From positions 944,010 to 1,008,009 of the forward strand of contig NZ_KK214998.1 of the NCBI RefSeq assembly GCF_000633935.1: a DNA stretch of 64,000 nt, written 5' to 3'. Both the position numbers and the translations under genes were made by a program. Source of the stretch: Ectothiorhodospira haloalkaliphila ATCC 51935 (GTDB taxonomy: Bacteria > Pseudomonadota > Gammaproteobacteria > Ectothiorhodospirales > Ectothiorhodospiraceae). Shown one piece after another: positions 1 to 8,037 of this stretch. A model generated the notes under the pieces. It searched no databases. It saw nothing but the letters and a program-made list of their open reading frames with translations, and was not told where the DNA came from. The stretch's first letter is position 1. Each line of letters starts with the position of its first letter.

Positions 1-1
1 G

Positions 2-676
2 CGACCGGCTGAAAACCAAGGCTCGGTCGGGGTGGATCTGGGGGTCTCGGCACTGGCCACGCTCTCGACGGGAGACACCATCACCGGCCCAAAGGCGCAT
101 ACCGCCCTGCTCAAGCGACTCCGGCGGGTATCACGCAGCCTGTCGCGCAAGCAAAAAGGTTCCAGCAACCGGAACAAGGCCAAGGCGAAACTGGCACGGC
201 TGCATGCCCGCATTGCCAACATCCGGTCCGATGCCTTGCACAAACTCACGTCTGATCTGACCCGTCGGTTTCATACCATCGGCATCGAGGATCTGAATGT
301 GTGCGGCATGATGGCGAACCGGCATCTGGCCCGCTCCATTGCTGACATGAGCTTTCATGAGTGCCGTCGGCAACTGGAGTACAAGGCAGATCAGCGGGGT
401 GGGCAGGTGGTGGTGGCCGACCGCTGGTTCCCCAGCAGCAAAATGTGTTCGGTTTGTGGAGCGGTGCAGAAGGCAATGCCGCTATCCACGCGGCAGTGGA
501 TTTGCCCGGACTGTGGCGTACACCACGACCGGGATGTGAATGCGGCAAGAAATCTTGCCCATTACGCCGTGAGTTCCACGGTGTCAGCCTGTGGAGAGGA
601 AGGCGCTGGCTCAGGTCGCAAGACCGGAGTGAAACCGGCCTCTGTGAAGCAGGAAATCAGCACTGAACCGGTTTAG
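2..676 (+). CDS. tnpB: TnpB-type RNA-guided nuclease of an IS200/IS605 element, 5' end outside window
   Basis: The reading frame is open from base 2, so the N-terminus lies upstream of the window. Visible in order are the RuvC-I aspartate (GVDLGV), the RuvC-II glutamate (GIEDLNV), a zinc-finger pair (CSVCG and CPDCG) and the RuvC-III aspartate (DRDVNAARN). This is the C-terminal two thirds of TnpB, the accessory nuclease of IS200/IS605-family elements, which uses a guide RNA made from the element's right end. All three acidic positions are kept, so the visible part is not obviously dead. No tnpA is seen next to it, and no clear right-end hairpin follows the stop. It differs from the second TnpB at 8.8-9.6 kb. 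Confidence 0.85.
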   Translation, partial: RPAENQGSVGVDLGVSALATLSTGDTITGPKAHTALLKRLRRVSRSLSRKQKGSSNRNKAKAKLARLHARIANIRSDALHKLTSDLTRRFHTIGIEDLNVCGMMANRHLARSIADMSFHECRRQLEYKADQRGGQVVVADRWFPSSKMCSVCGAVQKAMPLSTRQWICPDCGVHHDRDVNAARNLAHYAVSSTVSACGEEGAGSGRKTGVKPASVKQEISTEPV

Positions 677-759
677 ATGCTTCTGAATAGGTTTGGGTAG
701 GTATGATGGAACGGTTTGAGCAGTTCAGCATAAGGGGCTATTTTCAGAGGTAAAAGACA

Positions 760-1077
760 ATGGCAAAACAGTACCGCAGTGAAGCCCTGGCATCGATTCA
801 CGAAACCATGGAGGCCCTGCACGAGGTCGGCGCCATCGACAAGCAGACCATGCGTGACTTCGATGACGCATGCCTTGCCCCAGTCAAACCACTTCCACCA
901 GAAGAGATCCGCGCCTTGCGTGAACGTGAGCATCTATCCCAGCCCGTTTTCGCACGTTACCTCAACGTCAGCAAGAATCTGGTATCCGACTGGGAGCGCG
1001 GTGTGAAGCGCCCTGGGGGACCTGCTTTGCGTCTACTGACGGTGATCGAGAAAAAAGGTATTCAAGCCATCATCTAG
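760..1077 (+). CDS. XRE/HigA-family antitoxin-like regulator without a visible toxin
   Basis: A 105-residue protein with a short N-terminal helical part and a C-terminal helix-turn-helix (LSQPVFARYLNVSKNLVSDW), typical of HigA/NadS-type antitoxins that pair with RelE/HigB toxins. In that family the toxin gene usually lies just upstream. Here the upstream 83 bases contain only a very short ORF and then the transposon-derived tnpB fragment, so the toxin seems to have been lost. A ribosome-binding sequence (AGAGG) precedes the ATG. The function as a DNA-binding repressor is inferred from the family. Confidence 0.75.
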   Translation: MAKQYRSEALASIHETMEALHEVGAIDKQTMRDFDDACLAPVKPLPPEEIRALREREHLSQPVFARYLNVSKNLVSDWERGVKRPGGPALRLLTVIEKKGIQAII

Positions 1078-1099
1078 AGGCAGAACTCATCTGGAGCAC

Positions 1100-1334
1100 A
1101 TGCACCTCTTTCTGCCTGCCTCGGTTGGCCTGCACCTGCTGGATTTTGACCTGTTCACCCACAGCGAGGCCGAACGCCGGCAAGCTGTGTGGCGCTTTGA
1201 GATGCGCGATGAAACCCAGCCGGAGGTTACGCCGGGGAACATTGTTACGTCCCGCACTGATCCCGCTTGCCACCCGGGCCGCTGTCGGACTGGATCACCT
1301 TCTTCAAGCACTGGCAGGAGAACCTGACCATCGT
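1100..1334 (+). pseudogene. Frameshifted fragment of an Rpn/PDDEXK_2-family transposase-like nuclease
   Basis: Two frames together show family signatures. The first reads LLDFDLF then an RxEMRDETQPEV-like segment, and the second reads PLSDWITFFKHWQE; both match the conserved middle of Rpn/PD-(D/E)XK_2 proteins (pattern LDFxLF...FxLRexetge...LxeWlxFlk). A stop and a frame change separate the two near base 1258. The N-terminal catalytic part is missing. It reads as a relic of a mobile-element-associated nuclease. Bases after about 1335 up to the next promoter show nothing recognisable. Confidence 0.55.
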
Positions 1335-1472
1335 TCGGCGTCGTGGGGCAGGCACGCTTGACCCCGATCATTCCGTCACCAGGGACAGCGCCTCGACATC
1401 CAGCCACCTCAAGACCACACGCCACACCTCCGAGGCCATGAGCAACCCAGCAGGCTTGGTGATCGAGCGATG

Positions 1473-1496
1473 TAGTACGTATAATAGAGCGTACTA
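1473..1496 (+). promoter_or_regulatory. Probable self-regulated promoter/operator of the Phd-RelE pair
   Basis: A 7-bp inverted repeat (TAGTACG ... CGTACTA) with a ten-base centre encloses a perfect TATAAT at 1480-1485. An operator overlapping the -10 box is the normal layout for autorepressed toxin-antitoxin operons. The antitoxin ATG follows 27 bases later with a GGAGG ribosome-binding site. Confidence 0.6.
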
Positions 1497-1522
1497 TATT
1501 ACACCTCCCACGGAGGATCGCG

Positions 1523-1813
1523 ATGGCATCCCTATTGGATCGTCCTGAAGATGCAGTCTCTGCCACATCCATGGCACGAGGTTTCAGCGCTCATCTCAAG
1601 GAAGTATCGGCCCGGCAGACCGACAGGCTTGTCATCTTCAAGGATAATAAGCCCGTTGCGGTAATGATGAATGTTCAGGCGTATCAAGACCTTGTCGATG
1701 AACTCGAAGATCTGCGCATCGAAGCTGTGGCACGGGATCGGTTAACCACTTATGAGGCCGACCAGGCCATCTCTCATGAAGATATGCGGTCCCTTTTCGA
1801 GCAAGGCGACTGA
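1523..1813 (+). CDS. Phd/YefM-family antitoxin
   Basis: A 96-residue protein with the Phd/YefM pattern: an N-terminal DNA-binding fold (SATSMARGFSAHLKEV, then DRLVIFKDNKPVAVMM) and an acidic C-terminal tail that would bind the toxin. The start is set by the ATG that follows GGAGG. The downstream toxin begins 3 bases after its stop, so the pair is one operon. It is expected to repress its own promoter through the palindrome that overlaps the -10 box. Confidence 0.85.
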   Translation: MASLLDRPEDAVSATSMARGFSAHLKEVSARQTDRLVIFKDNKPVAVMMNVQAYQDLVDELEDLRIEAVARDRLTTYEADQAISHEDMRSLFEQGD

Positions 1814-1816
1814 CCC

Positions 1817-2104
1817 GTGACATGGAAGGTGATCTACCATCCGGGCGTCCGGCAAGACTTGGCGCGATTGGGTTCGGCTGCTGCCAAACGGGTTCTTGAT
1901 GTTATTGAGGAGCGTATCCGTGATGGCGAACCCGAAAAGCTGGGAAAGCCACTGCGTGGCACCTTGGCCGGTTGCCGACGAATCCGAACGGGCAATACTC
2001 GAATCGTGTACAGGGTGGATGGAAACGCCGTCCAGGTGCTGATCATTGCTGTGGGTGCGAGACGTGACGAGGAGGCCTACAAGCTCGCCGACCAACGTGT
2101 TTGA
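1817..2104 (+). CDS. RelE/ParE-family toxin
   Basis: A 95-residue protein from a GTG start, three bases after the antitoxin stop. The pattern is typical of RelE/ParE toxins: an N-terminal helix pair (VIYHPGVRQDLARL), then LGKPLRGTLAGCRRIRTGNTR and the final strand IVYRVDGNAVQVLII. RelE members cut mRNA on the ribosome and ParE members poison gyrase; the sequence alone does not decide between them. No frameshift is seen. Confidence 0.85.
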   Translation: MTWKVIYHPGVRQDLARLGSAAAKRVLDVIEERIRDGEPEKLGKPLRGTLAGCRRIRTGNTRIVYRVDGNAVQVLIIAVGARRDEEAYKLADQRV

Positions 2105-2131
2105 ACAAAACCACAAAGAACGGACACCCCC

Positions 2132-2587
2132 TCACACCCCCAGCTCCGCCACCTGCCTCTGCGAAATCACATGCCCCCGGGCCGCGGCCCGGGTGATCCA
2201 CGATAGCCCCAGCGACTCGTCGGCCTCCACGCCCTCGCCGCGGATGTAGCAACGCCCGAGCCAGTGCATGGCGTCCGGGTCTTCCCGTTTTGCGGCCTGC
2301 TCCAGCCAGTGGAGGGCCCGCTCCGGCTGGCCGGCCTGCAATAGCATCAGGCCCAGTTCTCCTTGCGCCAGGGGCTCGCCGTTGTCTGCCCGACGGATGA
2401 GATCCATGTCCTCTTCGCTCAGCGACATGCCGATGTCATCCATCAGGCCTTCCAGGGGGACCTGGGTGCGGCCCAGGGGCTCGTCCTTGTTCTTCTTGGC
2501 GATGGCGCCTGTGGCGATGCGCCGCCACAGGGTGCGTCGGCTCAGGCCGGTGAGGAAGATGGCGGTTTTCAGGGTGACCAGGTGCAT
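2132..2587 (-). CDS. Sel1-repeat protein with N-terminal helix-turn-helix-like segment
   Basis: A 151-residue protein. Residues 8-28 (FLTGLSRRTLWRRIATGAI) look like a small helix-turn-helix. Residues about 75-145 carry two Sel1-type helical repeats (GELGLMLLQAGQPERALHWLEQAA, then DAMHWLGRCYIRGEGV). It begins 4 bases after the stop of the pilX-like gene on the same strand, so it is probably the last gene of the minor-pilin operon. Its role is unknown; Sel1 repeats usually mediate protein contacts. In many gammaproteobacteria pilY1 occupies the position after pilX, and none is seen here. Confidence 0.7.
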   Translation of the reverse strand: MHLVTLKTAIFLTGLSRRTLWRRIATGAIAKKNKDEPLGRTQVPLEGLMDDIGMSLSEEDMDLIRRADNGEPLAQGELGLMLLQAGQPERALHWLEQAAKREDPDAMHWLGRCYIRGEGVEADESLGLSWITRAAARGHVISQRQVAELGV

Positions 2588-2591
2588 GGTG

Positions 2592-3806
2592 TCAGGTGTC
2601 CGTGTTCACGACCTCTTTCCAGGTTACCACCCTCGGCGCGCTCAGCGGACTGCCCCACAGGCCGTGGTCGCGCAGGTTTTCCAGGGCCTGGGAGCTGTAT
2701 TTCAGGCTGAAGTTGCCACCCAGGTCGGCGTCGACAGCATCTTCATTGCCGGTGAGGGAGATGATGGAGCCAAAGACATTGGCCGTTCCCGACCCCGATG
2801 ACAGGCGGGCACCGTCCCGCAGGATGATCAACCCTTCGAAGGTCATGGTGCCGTTGGCGGGGAAGATTTCGATATCTCCCGACACGATGAGGATGCCAGC
2901 CCCGTGGGTGTTGCCACTCAGCCGGATGCTGCCGGTGCCGGTCACATGGCTGACGGTCGGCGCACTGCGGCTGCCGAGATACTGGGAAATATCCTTGTTC
3001 GTGCTGTCGGCATTGACGTCGATTGGTTGCGTATCAGAACGGCTGACCAGAGCATCGGCATATTGATTCCAGTCGTTGGCGCTCACACCGCCGGTGCTCA
3101 CGCTGGCATCGGTCTGGCGCAAGGGCGGGTCGCCCTGGATCTGATCCGGGCGATTGTTGCCAGCCTGATTCCCGGTGCCGATGGCATCGCTGGCGTTATT
3201 ACCGATGAGGTAGATGCCGGCCTTATCGCCGGAGCGGTCGTCCACTTTCTCGCTCTTGCAGTCGTTACCCGTACAGGCGTCTTCCACAGGCACTTTCCAG
3301 TCGCGGCCATCATAGTAGATGGCGCTCCCGCTGTTGGAGCCAGTACGGGTGGTGCAGTCAGCGCCGTAGCAGGTGTAGGCAGACTCGGGCGTTGGCCCGC
3401 CCAGTCCGCGGTCCAGTTCCACTTCCACGATGCGCTGGGTGCCGGTGGCGATGATTTCCCCCTGGATGCGCACACGGGCGATGCCGCCCTGGTAGCTCAG
3501 GTCCGCCAGGCGCCAGGCGACCACTTGGCCGTTGCCCAGGAAGCGGTCATGGTCGCCAATGGCCTTCACGCTCTCTTCGCTGTCGCCCCAGTGGGCAAAG
3601 GAGGCGTCGCGCAGCATTCCCAGCACTTCACTCATGCCGGTTTCCGCCGCCATGAAGGCCTCGGTGGTCTGTTTCTGGTTGCCGGCAACACGCTCCTGGA
3701 TGAAACTGCCGTTCATGCCGGCCACGCCGATGAGGGTGGCCATGGCCAGGATGATGAGGCTGACCACCAGGACGGTGCCGCGTTGTCTGTCGTGTGGGTG
3801 GTTCAT
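2592..3806 (-). CDS. pilX: PilX-like type IV pilus minor pilin / assembly protein
   Basis: A 404-residue protein starting with a basic segment (HDRQRGTVLVVSLIILAMAT) that leads into one hydrophobic helix, followed by ERVAGNQKQTTEAFMAAETG, the hallmark of the PilX N-terminal domain. The large extracellular part is rich in Gly/Ser/Asp and ends in a beta-rich segment. PilX helps prime pilus assembly at the inner membrane. It is the third gene of pilV-pilW-pilX on the minus strand. It is longer than common PilX proteins and has a paralogue at 14.5-15.8 kb with a similar C-terminal half. Confidence 0.8.
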   Translation of the reverse strand: MNHPHDRQRGTVLVVSLIILAMATLIGVAGMNGSFIQERVAGNQKQTTEAFMAAETGMSEVLGMLRDASFAHWGDSEESVKAIGDHDRFLGNGQVVAWRLADLSYQGGIARVRIQGEIIATGTQRIVEVELDRGLGGPTPESAYTCYGADCTTRTGSNSGSAIYYDGRDWKVPVEDACTGNDCKSEKVDDRSGDKAGIYLIGNNASDAIGTGNQAGNNRPDQIQGDPPLRQTDASVSTGGVSANDWNQYADALVSRSDTQPIDVNADSTNKDISQYLGSRSAPTVSHVTGTGSIRLSGNTHGAGILIVSGDIEIFPANGTMTFEGLIILRDGARLSSGSGTANVFGSIISLTGNEDAVDADLGGNFSLKYSSQALENLRDHGLWGSPLSAPRVVTWKEVVNTDT

Positions 3807-3876
3807 GTTACTTCTCCTCGCCCCTGGCTTGGCCGGAGGCGGATGGGGCGCCGTCGCTTGTGTGCGGCGGCCGGTG

Positions 3877-4419
3877 TTACAGATTCCTGAGAATCGGGCC
3901 CCGCAGGGCTACCTGAAACGTGAATGAATGATGGCGGGCGGGCCCGCCTTCGCCAGCGCGACTGCTGAAGACAAGGGTGATCTCGGTGCCGATCACGTCG
4001 CCGTTGGCGTCGATCGAAACGAATGCATGTTCCGATCCGGGCTTGAGTCCTCGCGCAAGTTCTGGATCCGTTGAATTGCCTGCCGGGCCGCAGTGGAGGA
4101 TTCCGTTGTCCACATGATAGGTCACGGTGCTGCTGGTCCCGCTCACATCACAGACAGCCGAGTCGCGATCCCGCGTCACGGTGATGCCCTGGCCGTTGGA
4201 AACGATGTCGATGGCATCGGCTCCTCGGATATCGCGCACCATGAAGTCGGCCACAAAGCCGATGTTGTCCTGCAACTCACTGAACCGTTGACTCTCCCGG
4301 TAGGCGGCCTGGTTGCCCAGGAACACGTGGATGACACCGGCGGTGAGGATCAGCCCGATGACCAGGGCAACCATGAGTTCGACGAGGGAGAGGCCTGTCT
4401 GTTGGCTTGGGCGTCTCAT
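3877..4419 (-). CDS. pilW: PilW-like minor pilin
   Basis: A 180-residue protein with a prepilin-type N-terminus (QQTGLSLVELMVALVIGLIL); the glycine before LSLVE is the expected PilD cleavage site. The helix is followed by the PilW pattern HVFLGNQAAYRESQ. Two cysteines in the C-terminal domain could form a disulfide. Its ATG overlaps the stop of the pilV-like gene by one base (TGATG), indicating translational coupling. It is shorter than many PilW proteins (about 300 residues). Confidence 0.8.
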   Translation of the reverse strand: MRRPSQQTGLSLVELMVALVIGLILTAGVIHVFLGNQAAYRESQRFSELQDNIGFVADFMVRDIRGADAIDIVSNGQGITVTRDRDSAVCDVSGTSSTVTYHVDNGILHCGPAGNSTDPELARGLKPGSEHAFVSIDANGDVIGTEITLVFSSRAGEGGPARHHSFTFQVALRGPILRNL

Positions 4420-4898
4420 CAGGAACTCCCGTTGGTGATGTCCACGGGCAACCGCACCCGGTATTCGAATTGGGACTCGTCGCCCGGCTCATCAAAGCGA
4501 CCCTCTGACCAGCGCACGCTGATGAGGCACACGTTGTCGTTGTCGCAGGTGATGCTGGCGTCGCTCATGCCGGGCAGGGACACCGGGTAGTTCCCGTCCG
4601 CATCAGCACCCGCCTGGTGCTGCCAGTGATCCCGCCAGTCATCCCTGACCGCCTGAACATCCGCCTGGGTGAGTTCCCCGCCCTCCTCGGCCAGCTTGAT
4701 CCACAAACGCTCTCCCGCGTCGGCAGCAATCACGCTGGCCACGGTGCGCTGGTAGGCGGAGTGGGAGCTCTGCATCCCCAGCAACTGCAACCCCGCCAGG
4801 CCCAGCAGGCCAACGGAGAGCACCAGCAGAGCCACCAGGGCCTCAATGAGCGAGAAACCGGTTTGCAATGAGCGGGTTGTGTGCGGCATGTGCGTCAT
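4419..4898 (-). CDS. pilV: PilV-like minor pilin
   Basis: A 159-residue protein with a class III prepilin signal (LQTGFSLIEALVALLVLSVG), cut after the glycine, and the PilV pattern GLLGLAGLQLLGMQSSHSAY. It is first in the minus-strand minor-pilin operon. The start could also be the second ATG three codons in. A cysteine pair (CDNDNVC) lies in the globular part. Confidence 0.8.
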   Translation of the reverse strand: MTHMPHTTRSLQTGFSLIEALVALLVLSVGLLGLAGLQLLGMQSSHSAYQRTVASVIAADAGERLWIKLAEEGGELTQADVQAVRDDWRDHWQHQAGADADGNYPVSLPGMSDASITCDNDNVCLISVRWSEGRFDEPGDESQFEYRVRLPVDITNGSS

Positions 4899-5286
4899 GG
4901 TGTGGGCGTCCTCTCGATACTATGACTGATGATACGCCTCGGCATTACATGCGGGCCGCCGGGTGGTGGGATTTGGGGGATGGATCACAGAGGGGATTGC
5001 TGGGTGCGTTGGGGTGGGTTGGGGGTGATCATTTGGCGTTGCAACTTGTCGGTGAAACTCTACCGCTCAGTTTCGGTTGGGCTCGCGGCTGCTCCCCTCT
5101 CCCGCGAGCGGGAGAGGGGCTGGGGGTGAGGGCCGGACGTAGCCGGGGGCATTGGCACAGGAAACGACCTCTCCTTGCGTCGGTGACACACATAAACCCG
5201 TGCCACCGTTTTGGATCAAGCTGTGCCGTTTGGACAGAAAGCATCACGAAACGCCCGTTCATCCCGGATAAGGAACCGCTTATGGG
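4899..5286. other. Non-coding spacer between pilV and the pilin gene
   Basis: About 390 bases without a convincing gene, between divergent pilin genes. It contains the perfect inverted repeat at 5094-5119 and, at its right edge, the sigma-54 site of the pilin gene. The small ORFs here have no family features. Confidence 0.5.
5094..5119. repeat. Perfect 12-bp inverted repeat of the CTCTCCCGCGAG type
   Basis: The arms (CCCCTCTCCCGC and its exact complement) are separated by two bases. A partial copy of the same motif (CCCCTCTCCCGCGAG) is found near 23.95 kb, in another intergenic gap. It looks like a dispersed intergenic repeat rather than a terminator, since no T-run follows. Confidence 0.6.
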
Positions 5287-5303
5287 TTGGCCCGGGATCT
5301 GCA
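5287..5303 (+). promoter_or_regulatory. Sigma-54 promoter of the pilin gene
   Basis: TTGGCCCGGGATCTGCA fits the RpoN consensus TGGCACG-N4-TTGCA closely: GG at 5289-5290 and GC at 5301-5302 are exactly 12 bases apart. It lies about 75 bases before the pilin ATG. Major type IV pilins in Pseudomonas and relatives are driven by RpoN with PilR. Confidence 0.65.
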
Positions 5304-5379
5304 ATATCCCTCCTGCGTGAGGCCGGGATGACTGGCCTTGGAACGATGGAATGACTTTCTAAAGACGAGGTGTTTCGTG

Positions 5380-5868
5380 ATGCAGAAACAACAGGGTTTT
5401 ACTTTGATTGAACTGATGATCGTGGTGGCGATTATTGGGATTTTGGCGGCTATTGCGATTCCGCAGTATCAGAATTACACGGCTCGAGCACAGGCAGCCG
5501 AGGCTTTATCCGTAACCTCCGGCGTGAGATCAGATATTGGTGAACTCGTCTCACTCGGACGAAATGGAGATATTGCTGGCTTAGTTCCCGACGCGAATAA
5601 AGGAGACCTATCCGGCCGTTATGTAGCTGAAGTCACCACTGCCAACACCGGCATTACCGTTAAGTTCCAGGATAGTGGAGTATCTAACCAAATCGCCGGT
5701 GAGAGCATGCTTCTCTTCGCTCTAGGCTCTGATGGCAAGAAAATCACAGATCTTGCCCCAGATAATAATGCGCCAAGCTCTATCCATGGCTGGGGGTGTG
5801 AATGGACAGGCACCGGTACGAGTGCCAACTTGCTACCTGGCGGTTGCCGTCATACCGATCCTACCTGA
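5380..5868 (+). CDS. pilA: Type IVa pilin
   Basis: A 162-residue prepilin. The short leader MQKQQG is followed by [20 protein letters not shown], so PilD would cut after the glycine, leaving N-methyl-Phe and Glu5. [13 protein letters not shown] is typical of the alpha-1 helix. Two cysteines near the C-terminus (WGCEW, GGCRH) form the usual D-loop. The ATG at 5380 was chosen over the upstream TTG because it gives the canonical six-residue leader and has GAGG upstream. It has a sigma-54 promoter and a terminator 160 bases after the stop, so it is probably monocistronic and the major pilin. Confidence 0.88.
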   Translation: MQKQQGFTLIELMIVVAIIGILAAIAIPQYQNYTARAQAAEALSVTSGVRSDIGELVSLGRNGDIAGLVPDANKGDLSGRYVAEVTTANTGITVKFQDSGVSNQIAGESMLLFALGSDGKKITDLAPDNNAPSSIHGWGCEWTGTGTSANLLPGGCRHTDPT

Positions 5869-5883
5869 GGAAGGGACTGACTG

Positions 5884-6200
5884 AGGGACAGGCAGCAGCA
5901 AGGGACAGGCATTTTTGTTAGAAGGTAAGGCATGGGACAAGGGACAGGCACTCTTGACCATCCCTCTCTCAAGGTAAGAGACAGGCACTTTTCTTGACCT
6001 AGCCCTTCCCTAGACAGCAACACCCTGACCCCGGCCCCGTGCCGGGGTTTCTTTTTTTGTCGGCAGTCGGTGAGAAACGATCAAGGGACAAGGGACAGGC
6101 ACTCTTGACCATCCCGCTCAGCTTTTCGTCACATAGCCGTTATGTTCACCCCCCCCCGTCCAGGGGAGGGAGCAAGGGACAGGCACTCTTGACCATCGCA
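5884..6200. repeat. Cluster of GGGACAGGCACT-type repeats
   Basis: At least five copies of the core AGGGACAGGCACTCTTGACC or shorter versions occur at about 5884, 5900, 5940, 5981, 6090 and 6175, all in the same orientation. Further copies occur at 8362, 10697 and 12443. The array surrounds the pilin terminator and adjoins the Y1 transposase, so it is probably the satellite repeat mobilised by it. Confidence 0.65.
6029..6058 (+). terminator. Rho-independent terminator
   Basis: A perfect 7-bp GC stem (CCCCGGC / GCCGGGG) with a five-base loop is followed by TTTCTTTTTTT. It is the best intrinsic terminator in the window and would end the pilin transcript. Confidence 0.85.
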
Positions 6201-6385
6201 GTCAGTCTTTCGCCCCCTAGCCGTTATGTTCAACACCCACCCGCCGCGCTGGCGACCCTTTCCCCACCTGGGAATGCGCTTCCAGCCCCGAATTTCCCCG
6301 CCATCTTTCTCGAAGCATGAAAGGCGCCCACGCGCCAGCCTCGACACCTCGCCGCCGCACGGGAAAAGTCGTTCAGGAAAGCCGC
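6172..6385. repeat. About 215-bp repeat flanking the Y1 transposase, copy 1
   Basis: The block runs from GCAAGGGACAGGCACTC through TAGCCGTTATGTTCAAC and CTTTCCCCACCTGGGAATG to the end of the transposase gene. A solo copy with about 90% visible identity lies at 8361-8580 without any transposase, and a shortened copy at 10695-10790 adjoins the second transposase. Confidence 0.75.
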
Positions 6386-7340
6386 TCAGGCCACTGATCG
6401 TCGCCGCTGGTGCCGGTACACAGCCTCAAACCGCGTACTCTGCTCCAGCCACTGATCCGAGGTGATGCCCAGGCGCTGCAGGATGGGGGGGCTGCGTGTT
6501 GGCAATGGCGCCCTTCTTCCTCGGATCGATGGCCCGCCCGGTGTCGTCCACCAGGGCCAGATAATCCTCGAACGCGAACGGAATGCCGGTCTGCCCTTCT
6601 TGCACGAACGCGCCCTCGAAATGCAGCAGCGGCTTCACCTTGCCATCGAACCGCAACAGGGCATCCAGCTGCATCTGCTCGCGCACGGCCTGCGCCAGGT
6701 TGAACCGGGGCGAGATCCGTTCCCGGATGCTGGTGTGTTCCGAGACCTCCGGGGTGGCCGCCATCCCGGCCCGCACCGGGTTGAGATCCACATAGGCCAT
6801 GCAACTGAGCAGCGCCGCCTCGGTGCGCAGCGCCTGGGACTTGAACCGCGCCTCCCAGAAATGCCCGCTGCAGCCATCCTCCCGGTTGGCCTGGCGGGCA
6901 ATGGGCTCGTTCAGGCACTTCATGAACCAGCTCAGGTCCGCCAGTCGCCGCCGGTAACACTGGGCAAATTCCGCCACCTGGGTCAGCTCGTAGCTTTCCT
7001 GCGACGCGCCGGCCAGATACCGCTGGACCAGCAGTGGCCCCTTGAACAGGCAGCTCCAGCGCCGCAGCACCTCGTCATCAGACCAGCGCTCGGCGTGCCT
7101 CGGCTCCAGCTTGACCACCAGGTGGTAATGGTTGGACATGACCGCGTAGGCGGCCACCTCCACGGCGAACAGGGAGGCCAGCAGCCGGATCCGATCTTCG
7201 ATCCATTGCCGGCGGTGGTCAAAGCACTTGCCAGTGGCGTGATCCTGTCCGCACAGGAAGGTGCGACGCACACAGCGCAAGACCACGTGGTAGTAAGGGG
7301 TCTCGGTGACCGATATCTGTTGGCAACGGGGGCGTGGCAT
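6386..7340 (-). CDS. REP-associated Y1 transposase (RAYT), frameshifted near the C-terminus
   Basis: The protein opens MPRPRCQQISVTETPYYHVV and has the HUH motif in MSNHYHLVV, the C-terminal HFWEARFKSQAL and YVDLNPVRA. This is the Y1_Tnp family linked to REP-type repeats. At 6485-6491 a run of seven G (C on the coding strand) shifts the frame. With one base fewer it would continue ILQRLGIT...RFEAVYRHQRRRSVA to the stop at 6386, matching the second copy at 10.8-11.6 kb. As read, the uninterrupted ORF instead ends at 6426. The flanks carry the satellite repeat described separately. Confidence 0.8.
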
Positions 7341-7586
7341 GTGTCCCTCCTGGACGATGGTTCAACGGCTGAGTCCATGAGCCGGTGTCGCGGCAGATTA
7401 GCGCAGGGGTGTTCTGCAGTGGTCTTGGTGGCAGGTCGGCATCAGCCGGACTGTAAGCCAACCCGCCGCGAAGCAGGGAAGGTCGTTTGTGAAAACGATC
7501 CGGCCAGGCAACCGTAACTCGGGAATCCTCGTTCACGGCGAGGAGGACGTCAAACCCGCAGACAAAATCATCTTACAGTGTTCCCC
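7341..7586. other. Non-coding gap upstream of the transposase
   Basis: The first 30 bases are shared with the flank of the second transposase copy (GTGTCCCTCCTGGACGATGG). I see nothing recognisable in the rest. Confidence 0.4.
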
Positions 7587-7826
7587 TCACGCCACCTGCT
7601 GGGAGGGGACTTCCAGCATGGCGGCAATGCTCAGATGGTAGTCAATATCCGGCCACTCAATACCTGTAGCGTCGCAGATAAACTGGTAGTGACGTAATTC
7701 CTTGACAGAGGCCTGCTCAAGCTCTGGATACCAGCTCAGTGGTGTCGAGATACGCCGACCATCACTCAGCTCGACATGAAGGAAATGGTCGTCAAAATGA
7801 ACTTCCCTACCTCCCAAACCATGCAT
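7587..7826 (-). CDS. DUF2442-family protein
   Basis: A 79-residue protein with the DUF2442 pattern: DHFLHVELSDGRRISTPLSWYPEL, then GIEWPDIDYHLSIAAML. It overlaps the 3' end of the DUF4160 gene by 20 bases. DUF4160-DUF2442 neighbours are common and have been suggested to behave like toxin-antitoxin pairs; here that is inference from gene layout only. Confidence 0.75.
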   Translation of the reverse strand: MHGLGGREVHFDDHFLHVELSDGRRISTPLSWYPELEQASVKELRHYQFICDATGIEWPDIDYHLSIAAMLEVPSQQVA

Positions 7827-8037
7827 TCCACACCTCCAGAAATTGCCGTCTATGCAAGCTCAAAAGTTCGAGACACTCCTTGAGTTCTTGCTTCTTGAGC
7901 GTTGAATATACCACCACGCTGGTTTCCATTTCGATCTTGGCCCAGCCGTCAGACTTCATCACATGCACGTGCGCTGGCCGATGCTCATTCGCATAGAAAA
8001 AGAATTTGAACCCTTTTTCGTTCAATAAGGTCGGCAT
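7807..8037 (-). CDS. DUF4160-family protein
   Basis: A 76-residue protein with the DUF4160 signature: GFKFFFYANEHRPAHVHV near the start and SDGWAKIEMET after it. The ATG at 8037 (MPTLLNEKG) was preferred to one five codons upstream because it matches the family start and overlaps the stop of the upstream antitoxin-like frame (TGATG). It is in one operon with DUF2442. The biochemical role is not known. Confidence 0.75.
   Translation of the reverse strand: MPTLLNEKGFKFFFYANEHRPAHVHVMKSDGWAKIEMETSVVVYSTLKKQELKECLELLSLHRRQFLEVWNAWFGR

Noticed and set aside
703-755. Short ORF before the HigA-like gene as a toxin remnant
   Set aside because: Only 16 codons (MMERFEQFSIRGYFQR) without toxin similarity.
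5153-5180. TGGCAC at 5160 as a sigma-54 -24 element
   Set aside because: No GC at the required 12-base distance; the site at 5287-5303 fits properly.
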